A stretch of DNA of 64,000 nt from Halictus rubicundus. Lineage: Eukaryota; Arthropoda; Insecta; Hymenoptera; Halictidae. Positions 48,701 to 59,400 of the stretch are shown piece after piece. The notes beneath the pieces were generated by a model. The model did not search any database, was not told where the DNA came from, and saw nothing but the letters and a program-made list of their open reading frames with translations. Both the position numbers and the translations under genes were made by a program. The DNA is taken from contig NC_135155.1 in NCBI RefSeq assembly GCF_050948215.1, forward strand, positions 13,038,001-13,102,000. Reading direction: 5' to 3'. Numbering within the stretch: position 1 is the stretch's first letter; every line of letters starts with the position of its first letter.

Positions 48701-49278
48701 TGTTTAGCTTAATGCAATTAATAAATAATATTGTACACAAGAGCATCAGAACAATGTTTTACCCAGGAATTCCTTTTTATTTGTATTAAATATTGCCTTT
48801 GATGCATCTCCTAATTGTTTAAACTGGACAAAGCAACATCCTACAGGTGAACCATCGGCACGTTTCGGAAAATTGATGTCCTCTATCTGACCAAATGGTT
48901 CGTACAACCTTTTGATATCCTCCGGTGTCGCCTATACATAGAATATAAATAAATTTCAATTTTAACATTTCGAGTTTTACATTATGTAGTTATAGAATCT
49001 ACTCACCTTAAACGAAAGATTACGAATAATAATCCTTGGCTTTTTATTGTCATTTTCATTGTCATTTGCATTGTTATTCGAGTTCTGTGCTGCTCTTTGA
49101 TATTTCTGTGCCTTTATTTTCTTTCTATAGATCCAAGAAAGCTTCTTTTTGTCTCCTTTATTCTCTACAGAATTAGAAATAAACACGGATTAAAAAATTG
49201 TAAATAACCATTTTATTTATAATATAAAAATTGCTATAAACATGACGAAAAATGCTTACTATAATTTGTATTCCGCAT
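45577..49278 (-). CDS. RBM28: RNA-binding protein 28 homologue (RBM28/Nop4), 60S ribosome assembly
   Basis: Ten exons on the minus strand: 49278-49260, 49164-49007, 48931-48763, 48687-48374, 48306-47936, 47858-47522, 47144-46976, 46894-46677, 46368-46219 and 46140-45577. They encode 822 residues with all phases closing. RBM28/Nop4 is a nucleolar multi-RRM protein of 60S pre-ribosome assembly. Four RRMs are visible: RRM-a from about residue 51 (PRIIIRNLSFK), RRM-b from 209 (ARVVIRNLSFE), RRM-c from about 407 (KTIFFKNVPF) and RRM-d from about 551 (SRVRLVIHNLPPSLDD). The strongest family marks are NLYLVKEG and GVSAADMAKR before the last RRM, and RPIVSFSIENR after it. Acidic tracts separate RRM-b from RRM-c, and the C-terminus is basic. 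RRM-a and RRM-b both resemble vertebrate RRM2. The last 44 codons lie in a MITE. The neighbouring TMEM131 is divergent. Confidence 0.9.
47229..47420 (+). repeat. Dispersed repeat B with TACAGGGTG segment, in an RBM28 intron
   Basis: Two parts match other places. 47229-47305 resembles 60998-61071 and the reverse complement of 54195-54260. 47325-47400 (CCCCAAGGTCATCGCAAAGT, then ATTGTATACAGGGTG) resembles the reverse complement of about 54010-54080. Confidence 0.6.
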
Positions 49279-50421
49279 GTTGAACGTGAACTATCACAAT
49301 AACACAGTAAAATGTATAATTATTTAATGTAATTAATATATTCCAGTCCAGTCTAACACGGAATATACTGCATATAATGATAGATAAAACTGTATAAAAA
49401 GTAAATTATTTAACTCTTTCTTATGCTGCATGTTACAATTGTTTATATTTGAGGTTATGATAACCTCGTGTACTACATGAGTAGATGGCGCTAATTACTT
49501 GGAGATCCATGAATTCTACAGAAAAATACAAAAATGTATAAAATTTTCTTATTTTGTAATCTTTCATTACCATAATCAAGAATCATAATTTTTGCTTTTG
49601 TAAATAATACACAATTATCGATCTTTTCAATACAGATTTCAAATTTCGCGCGGAATGTTCGCCGAGCCCGTTACCACCCTCCAATTGGACAGTTAAACCA
49701 AGAACTATAAAACTGAGGTAGACAACGAAATAAACAAAAATAACAAGGTATAAAAATTCTCCGTAGTAACGCGACAGGATTGGACAAGCCATGTTAAACA
49801 TAAGTATAATAAATTAATAATAGATATGTGATAATTATTTATACATTAAAACTATTAACTGTAATGTAATGAAATACACAGAATGAAGAATAAAGTTTGT
49901 CTCAAACCCGTGTAATTGACAATAAAATCGATATCCGTATGATCGATACACACATAACACATTACAAAATGCGCTATAATTTATATATAGAAAAGATCAA
50001 ATCACCAACGGATACTTTGTAATGAAAATCAATCTCAGTCGTCATTCGAGCTGTTCAAAAACGTTCGATCGAACGCAAAAATTCTCGTCGAAAATAGACT
50101 CATCGAACGTCGAAAGTTGTCCACGGAACGAACAACGATTCGACAGGTGAACCTAATTGCGAACGAGAGGCCCGACGGATTAATGGATAAGCATCAAGAT
50201 ATCAGTCGTGTATCGATACAATAATAAAAGATGCGAGAAGCGGACATAATCTGTCTCGTTTCGGTCGCTCGCGCAAGAAAATCCGTTGTTGAAGAGGTTT
50301 CAAATCGGACGGAAGTAGAATCGATACTCCAGAATTCGATAGTGGCGAAAGTATGGCCGAAAGCGGATTTTCATTTCTGCTAAAGACAAAACAGCAAACA
50401 ACACAGTGAAACGCGATTATT
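49279..50421. promoter_or_regulatory. Divergent promoter region between RBM28 and TMEM131
   Basis: The two start codons lie 1,143 bases apart on opposite strands, so both promoters must be here unless untranslated exons lie elsewhere. No TATA box is obvious at either end. A GC-richer patch at 49640-49795 contains a small open frame with a hydrophobic segment (listed separately). Confidence 0.5.
49583..49801 (-). CDS. Possible small membrane protein, 72 aa (weak)
   Basis: A minus-strand frame starting at ATG 49801, with a second ATG three codons later. It encodes a hydrophobic stretch of about 22 residues (LYLVIFVYFVVYLSFIVLGL) and then a polar tail containing GGNGLGEHSARNLKS. Base composition is less AT-rich than the flanks. 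I do not recognise the family, and the frame could be chance. It lies inside the RBM28/TMEM131 divergent spacer, so it could also be an upstream untranslated part of RBM28. Confidence 0.2.
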   Translation of the reverse strand: MFNMACPILSRYYGEFLYLVIFVYFVVYLSFIVLGLTVQLEGGNGLGEHSARNLKSVLKRSIIVYYLQKQKL

Positions 50422-53400
50422 ATGACCGAGTTAAAAGCACTTTATTGCCTCCTTTTGTTAACGTTTCTCGAGTTGACGTCACAAATTCGACCGTCCTTAC
50501 ACGGACACAATAATGGTAAGCGCGTATTTACGCTATTTAAACGTTTCGCGTTTACACTGAGACGATACACAACCGAAACGATACCAGTGCATTGTTAGTT
50601 TACACAAAGTTTAATGTTTTCAACCTGCATCGGAACTTTTCCATTTCGACGTTTCGTACGCGTTTTCCAAAGGTCGAGGATTTGTCATTTTTCCGTGGGA
50701 ATCGGGTGATTGCGAGTCCGAAAAAAATATTGATGTTTTTGTGTACAGTGACAACTATTTTCTATGTCATTCGTGCACAAAAACATTTCTGCTTGCTTGC
50801 AAAAGCTTCATTTTCATTTCTTCGTTCTGTTCATTTCAAATGGAACAGTTCTATGCATGTTCATCTTAGCTGTGCTGACACAAATCTGCAGATTCTGTGA
50901 CAACATCGTGTAACACAACACTGCTCTATATTTTCCTTTAAATCTACAATAATTACAACTTCTTTGTCATTCAGAATTTCTTAGAAGAACAACGATATTC
51001 TTAGATTTTCACTAATCATTAAATATCAACGACGAAGTATTATATCTATGTTTTAACATCAGGAAGTTGTCACATTTTATGTGTTCGTAACAAACTCGAA
51101 CCAAATCTTTTATATTCGTTTGCGTATATAACTTGTTTCATTCAAGAACTTTGGTTATCTTTGCACCGACCTAATATTAATACCGTTACAATGAAGCGTT
51201 CAATATAAAGTCGCAACACAACCCAAAGTTCGCAATACCAATAAATTTATATTAACTGTTTTAAAACCAAGGTTAATTTCAAAAAACATGTCGAATAATG
51301 CCAAGCAGGATGATCGCAGTGTGTTTTGAACCGTTTTTGTAGTTCTCACACTATCAATTAAGCTTCATGTCCAAACGCAAGACAATCTCGTAAAATGGTT
51401 ACTAATTAATGGTTCTATCCTTTTCAGCATTCGTACAAGATGACAATGATGTTCAATACCTTTTGGACAACATACCTATGTCTGTGCATAAGGTCAGTTA
51501 TACTAATTTGTCTCAGGTCTAAATACTATTTTTTAATAATGATTTTATTGATGGATTTATTTTCTAGGAATTTACCAATACAGTGCACGGGGCTGGGTAA
51601 GCATAATACTCATTAAAATAATGGTGAGTGGAAGTAGGAAAGGTTTTCATTAAAAATTTTCTTCCTTACTCTCGAAACATTTGCACACAGTATTGTAGTC
51701 TCGCATTGATGATTTGATTACTTGTGATAAGATGAGTCTTCTAAGAAAGAAATACTAGCTCTAGAATAATTTTTATTTTACTTAATAATACAGGCATTAA
51801 TAGCTTTATTATGTACATTAATGTTTTAAACATTTAATCATCTCATCATAGTGCCACATCTGAACAATGCTTTGAAATTCTAAACACTGCTTTACTAACT
51901 GTGGTCGTTTCGAACTAATTTTTCTTGTACCTTTCCTATTTTCAATTTCCACTATTAGAAGTACATGGAACGATCTCTGGTGCGTTTATTCAAATACTCG
52001 AACTGTCTTTTAAGGGACACCCCGGCCAATGAAGACAAAACGCAAGATGCACTGTCCCATGTTTATTTCCAACCACATGTTCTGGACTTCAAAGAAAGGT
52101 GAGCGAGTTGCTATGTTCATGTTGATTGTACTATTATACATAGAACTGTATACAATGGATATTTTTTTTTTCTTAGACAACTTGGTATACCCCACCAAGA
52201 AACTGTGATCTTGTTTAATAAAGATCATAACAAAACGATCCATCTTTTATCAATATCTGGAAATACACGACATTTTCATTCATCGTTCTTTCGAAGTAAA
52301 GTAAGTCCCAAGCGATATACGACTATACAAGTATGTGATAAATGGTCCTCGAGATGCGAATGGTATTACGAATGTTTGTATATTAATTATTAGACTGTGG
52401 ATTTTATCGATTTCTGACGAAAATGAATTAATCAAATGCAAAACGGTAAAAACATTTAATTATATGTAGTTTATCACAATTATTAAGAAAAGAAATAAAT
52501 GTTTACGTGGCTCCTGTAGCTTGAAATTAATGCAGACAATTTTTATTTTGCATGAAAACCTGCAGTCTATTAATTATGGTTTGATTAACGAGTAGAAAAC
52601 AAATTTTTTCGAGTAAATCTGAACAAAGGCTTGAAACCATACAGTAGTAAAAAAAATGAAATTTTATAGTGAGTGGTGTTTACTGCGACTAGCGAACAGA
52701 AATATTTCATTTAAAAATAAAATTTGACAAGATGGTAATTATTATAATTTGATTTGCGTAGGTAATACCATCGCTCGGGAACACAACATTCAATGTTGTT
52801 TTTCTCGGTCGAGAAGAAGGTGATATTGATACGCATCTCTTTATACATACTACAGATGGAACTATAAAATACCAAGTAACCCATTGAAGATATCTTTAAT
52901 GGCACAGCTTCAATTATTTTCTCTCTCGCTAACAATACAATTCACTGTTTCAGGTAAAAGGAATAAGTGTCAGTAGTCCTTATCGACTCAGACCTGTAGT
53001 GGGTGTTAAATTACCTTTAAATGCAACATTTACTCCACTTATATATATGCACAATCCACATGCAGAAGCTTTACAAGTACGTATTCAAATATAATCATTT
53101 TAATTTATATTCTCTTGTGTGTCCATTTTTAAATTGTGTTTTATTAAAGGTTCTAGAAGTATATAGTAGTGGTGGAGAATTTCAGCTAGAATTGCCATCA
53201 GGAGAGGCAGAGGGTTCGCGTGAACTATGGGAAATCCCACCATATCAAACAAAGCCTATTATAAGACTACATTTTAATGCTTACGCAGAGAAAAACCATA
53301 CCACGTATATTAGGTACATAGGTTTATATTACTTTGTACAGGTTGTCCCAAAAATGTTTTACTTCCTTGAAAGGGGCGATTCTCGAGGACGTTTGAAGTA

Positions 53401-56400
53401 ATTTTTCCTTTTTCCAACAATGGCTAAAGTTTGAGAAGAATTTTCAGCGTCTCGAAATACAAAGAACTGTAGTTTTGGTTATGATATCATGTTTACGTTA
53501 TAGGCTTAAAGTAAACAATACTTCGGAGCTGCTTGTCGTGACAGTCGAAGTCGAAGTGAAAAGTGGGTCTGGCCTTCATTGGGGTGGAAGTTCCGGTGTA
53601 ATCAATTTAGGTATGGGTGGCTCGTTACAGCCCCCCATACAATACCCCATAGCTTTGAAGAATTCGGCAAAGAAACCGATTAAAATTATGGTGAGCGTCT
53701 CGTCGCTTTTCAGCATTATTTATCTGTTCTATTACTGTTTCAAACGAACGTACTATTTCTGTCGCAGAATATAATTAGCACGCCGGTGTCCAAAGCGTTG
53801 AAACTTCACTTTGAGCAAGCGATAATTCCAGGAGACACGGACATACCGATTGCGATTGGTGCACTAGTTTATGACTGTATGTGGCCTAATATTATACAGG
53901 GTGGCCTGTAAATTGTTGTCCAAATCATGGATCAGGGAAGAGGGAAATTAAAAATGACAAAATTATTCCAGGTTTTACTTTGAGTCATAGAATTTACCTG
54001 ACCCTATTTGCACTGTAAATTACAGCCACCCTGTATACAATAATCATTTAACTTTGCGAGATCTTGGGGAGTACTGTGCAGGTTACATTGGCTTTTCGAA
54101 AGTCATAAAGGTTCTTCAGATCATCACAAGGTCAAATAATTATCACATTGTGCCTTGTCCTTGAAACCATATAACATTCGTCCGAGACATTTTTCTGCAT
54201 TTGCCTATTCAAATATTTAGCCATTTTTATAATATATACTCAAACGAATATGTTGAATAATTCCTCATGGATACGTCTTTAAAATTTCAACAATCGTAAT
54301 TAAAAATATTAGAACGCGCCTCGTAAACATAGCGTTAATAAAATCGCGTGCCTATATTTGAGCTGGGCATGTAGAATGCAACTATATTTATGGGTTTATG
54401 TTTGTTTTCCAGGGAAGACAGGTTTAGAGTTACAACATTTTAAAGGGAAACTAGTGATCAAAGCGATGGGTCCCGGCGGCACCAATCAGAAACTAACGAT
54501 ACCATGGATAGCACAAGTTCTACAGGGTGGTTTAGAAGTAAACGCATCAACCACGCATTACTGCTCCCTTCAGTCAAATCAGGCGCGGAATTTTAGCGTC
54601 GTTAACAAATTCAAATTGCCGTTAGCCATTACGAACGTCACAATGTCGACACACGTGAAGTCGCTGTTCACGGTAAACATACTTTAAAAAACTCTCAAAC
54701 AGTTTCAGGTAACAAATAAAGATACTCTCACGCAAATAATCTTGTAAATTTTTCAGATAAAAAATTTTATCCCAAGGGTGCTAAAGCCCGAGCAGAAGGT
54801 GAATATTTTTTCATTGCAACTTGCCAAAGATAGGAAGACAGACAACGTGAAGATGGAGTCGTCAATTTTGATTCATTCGAACGTTTCCGTAACGGAGGTC
54901 CCACTGCTCAGTTACGATGGCAAAGTAAGGAAAATCGTGCCCGAAGAGAGGGATACTGACGAAGGCACGATGAATTTTGGCACAGTTAGCAGTGGGACCG
55001 AGAGCGAAGCTATCTTTGCTCTGGAAAATCAGAATCCAATTAATATCGATCTGCACGTGTGGGGTGTAAACATGCCCGGAGCAGTGCTGGAGCTTATGGG
55101 ATGCCACAGGGGGCCAGCTGATTTTCTGGACAAGGAGCTTCGCAATATAACTGTGTGCAGTCACACTGGCAATGTAAGGGAATTTCTTTATAATTTAATC
55201 CCTTGTTCTACAATTTCAAAATCGGAAATGCGGACTCGGTCAAACAATTTGACGATTTATATTTACAACAGTTACAACTTTTCTCTTGGTTACAACTTCA
55301 TAGAAGAAGAAGAGAATGTATTAGTCTGTCTGTATATTATAAAGCAAAGTATTAATCACAATTTTTAGATCTTGAGAAAATATTAATTGAAAAACATTTC
55401 CTATAATTTCAGCAATACATAAAGCCTGGTTACTTAGCCATCTTTAAGATTAAAGTAAAGACCCCCATGGTCGAGGAGGATACCATAGTGGGCGACGTTT
55501 TTGTTCGGACCACCTACGAAAAATTCATTTTACCAGTATACATGCGGGTGGCATACGGGAGGCTCTCCTTAAAGAAACTTATTTTTACCGACTGTTTTCC
55601 AGTGAGTCATCGCAATATCCTTATACGATAAGAAAGTTGAATATCTTGTGAAATTGAATTTCCTTGCAGGGGTCGATTTGTGTACAACAAGTGAAAGTGT
55701 ATTCAACGTTCGTGAGACCCATGCAGGTGACTCGAATCGCACCTGTTTACAAAGATCATAGAATAAAGTATATTCCTTTGGAAGAGGCGTCGATGCCGGT
55801 TATAACAAAAGGCGAGAGTTATGTTGGTTCAGTGAGAATCGAACAGTCGATGACCTGTAAACATCATTGTTATCTGGGTCTGTCGTTGGAAACTAATGGT
55901 GAACGTTATATTCAAATATATTCAATGCTTGCCAATTATTTACGTTAGGGAAGGCAGGTGAACTTGACCTTGGCATATGCTGTTAAGGATACTCTGCTGA
56001 GGACCTTCAAGAAGTTTCAGCCGTCGTTCGTTATTCCTTAACAAGTTCTTAATTAAAAACTGAGTATATTTTCCTTACTCAGACCAAACACAACATTCTT
56101 CAGTTAAATTCAGCAATGCCGTTATATTGATGTTTTAAGCAAATATAAAAGATATTTTGAATAATTAATAAACTTTCAAGGAATAATGAGCAACAGTATT
56201 TGCAGAGCCTAGTTGGAAAGTCATTGCATTCCCTAAAGTAAATAATTAATAGACTGCGGATCTTTATGAAAATTAGAAATTTTCCGTGTTGATTGTAAGT
56301 GAAAGCAAATTGTTTTTTTCTACAATGAAAATAACATAATTCTTAAATTTGTTTGGTGTATTCACCGTTCGTATTTCATCAACTAATTTCTCTGCTAAAT

Positions 56401-59400
56401 GCATAGAATCCGCAGTTTAATAATTAAGAGCGGCTAGTGGCTTGTATGATAATATCAACAATTTGATAACGCAACATTGTATTGCAGCTGGCAAACAGTG
56501 GCTAAACACATTGGACCTCCCATCGCACACAAGGGATTCCGATTTGAATCTGTTGAACACGAAATACACGCGTTTCCTGAACTCGACGGGCGGCCGTTCG
56601 TGGGAGAACATAACGATGCGTCTAGACACTACCGAAGTTCGCGGGCACAAATTTTTCTTGAACATTAAACCGTATTGGCCCAGTCTATTGACTGGTATCG
56701 GTAACAATAAGAATAAAGTCGTCGTGGTGTTTCCGTTAACGCAGGTTGGGAATACGTCTTACAGATCAATTAAACTGTACAATCCGGGTACCAGTCCTTT
56801 GTTCATACAGCTGGTAATGGATTGGAATTACCCGCAAGGGACGAGGCTCTATCATTCGTTGCCAGCCAAGTATGTGGTTTTCATTTATAAACAAAAACAA
56901 AAAGAGAGTTCTTACTATCCTGATTTTTGACGATTCGAAATTTTGCAAAAATTGGTTTATCATATTAGTATCACTCCCTGTAATTTTGAAAACTTTTAGA
57001 TTTCAATTCGATTGCATTTTTGCATAGGGCGTTCGTGAAAATGATTGTTGCTTGTTCGAGTTAGAATCGAAAATGTTACTGTAATGTCGGTCCCTACCTT
57101 ATCGACGTTGCATCGCATGCTTGGAAATCTAATTGAAGTCTACAACTTCGGTTATTGTAATTTCTGTCATGTGAAGAACGTTTCATATTTAATTCCCAAG
57201 CACGGTGGTTATTTGTTTTATAAGGTTCGCCCATTTTTATTGCTCTGTATTGGTAAGGTAGGAAACGACATCAAAAAGGTAAACAATTTTCTTCCGAATC
57301 GTCAAAAATCTTTCTCGCAAACATTTTTTGAACGCAAAATTAAACTATTTGTTGCAGCTGAATCAGGTTTAACCGTTTTTCGGAAGTTTTGCCGAACTTT
57401 GAATCGCATTTTAATTCGCAAGATGTCTAATGCGTTGTCTGTTTGTAGGTTTAAATTCGCGTGCGTAGAATGCGGGTCTACAGTGGCAGAAGAGTTTAAA
57501 TTAGAGGAGAGTGTAGAGGATAGAGAACAATTTGAAAAACAGTGGGACGTTTCGGTAGCGTCACAGACGATTTCTGTGTATTTAAAACGTTCAGAGTCGA
57601 GGACGATACGAGTGTCATACACTCCGGTCTCTCCCACTATGTCGTCTGGCCTTTTATACATTAGGTATATTTTTCAGTCAAGTAATACATATAATAGATA
57701 CAATCACTGTCGATGGCAAACGAGCAGGCAAATTAGTTTAGCCAATCGCCGCGAATACCGTTCAAAAACATATTTCTTCTAGAAACAACATGACGATTTT
57801 GGAGGTACTTCGTGTGATGGGGCAAGGGGCGAATGCACAATTCAGATTCGGAAATCGAAAGCCAGGTTCCACTACACCTTTACTTTTCGAACTCGCCGAC
57901 AAACACCTAAAAGATTGCGAACGTATGTACGTTTCTTTACCTTGACGCTACTGTTGAAGCAACACACAGAGTCTACAACATCTATCCACTAAGACTGGCC
58001 ACCATTTGGTGTCTAATCTTAAGCTATGTCCATACTGAAGCAACATCGAACCACTTTTTGTCGCCTTTTATTCGGTACAAAAAGTAGAAGGTAACAAGAT
58101 GCGACGAAAAGTTGCTTGATGTTGCTTCAGCGTGTACATAGCATTAGCGGACACACTCTGTATATCATTCTACATATCAAAAATATTAAAAAATTAGTCC
58201 AGCTCGAATCAGACTAACACATAGTAATATTTTATTTATTTTTCGATTATAGGAGAGCAATTTAAAAGGAATCCCGCGCCGAACATAACAGTGAAGAGGT
58301 CCTTCATGGCCAGGAATACTGGAGAATTACCTATAGAAGTGTACGACTTCTTCATCAACGGTCTCCGCTGCGAGGGCTACGGGTTCCGAGTCCTGAATTG
58401 TATGCCGTTCAGTCTGGCCCCCAACGCGACCAAGAAGATTGAAATAGCTTTCACTCCAGACTTCACATTGTCGCGGATCGAGAGAAAGCTTGTGATAGCA
58501 ACGAGCTTAGGGTCGGACAGCGACATAGAGAATGGCATGGTGACGCTAAATTTGTTGGCGACGCTGCCTCCACAATCTTTAGAGGATTGTAGCGCAGCTT
58601 TGACGAGACCTTCGTGGGAATGTGGGCTTCAGTGGGCAGCTATGTGTCTGTCGTCGATCTTGTTGATCTGTATCCTCTCTATTTCGTTCCTTGAAGCTGA
58701 CAGAGTGCTCAGAGGACCTCTGAATCTCACCAGAGAGACTCCGAGGCAGCCTCCCTTCGACTTGAGATTGCTATCGAATATGCCGGTGCACTCGATGCAG
58801 GACGCGCCTCTAAAGGAGAAGCTCATGAACGAGGAGAAACAGAAGGCAGCGAAGAAAGAGGATACTTATCCGGACTGGGGACTGATGAACGTGAAGAAGT
58901 ATAAAGAAAAGGAAAACACGCAGAAGGGGCTGAAGATCCCGGACTGGTCCGCTGACGAAGAACGTAGATTCAAGCTGGACACCGAGACGAAGGACTTGTT
59001 GTCGTTCAAACGCTGTGACGAGCTGTCCTTGGATAACAGTAATAATGTCATGTCCATGAACAGTATCGCGCTCGGAGCTAAGAAGAGGAACAACAAGAAG
59101 CAGAATAACGCGCAAGAAGTACAGACGGACAACTGTTTGTCGGAGACCGTGTTCCCGGACGTTCAGGGGACGCAGGAGAAGAAGTATACTGTGAACACGT
59201 ACATGAAGTCGAGTCCTGTGACGAACAGGAAGGGCAAGTCGAGTCAGATGGTCAAGGAGGAGACGAAACTGGTGGATCACGAGGTGCAGGTCGACACAAC
59301 GGGCTTGTTGAGCAATACCAGGAACAGCAAGCTGGATAACAAGAGGAAACCGAGTTCGGTCGGCAGTAGCAATAATAATCACGTTTCGTTTAAGAAGTTC

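Noticed and set aside
52015..52098. Alternative TMEM131 exon start at 51959 after CTATTAG
   Set aside because: That acceptor gives an in-frame stop with the incoming phase. The TTTTAAG acceptor at 52014 keeps the frame and yields the conserved region that follows.
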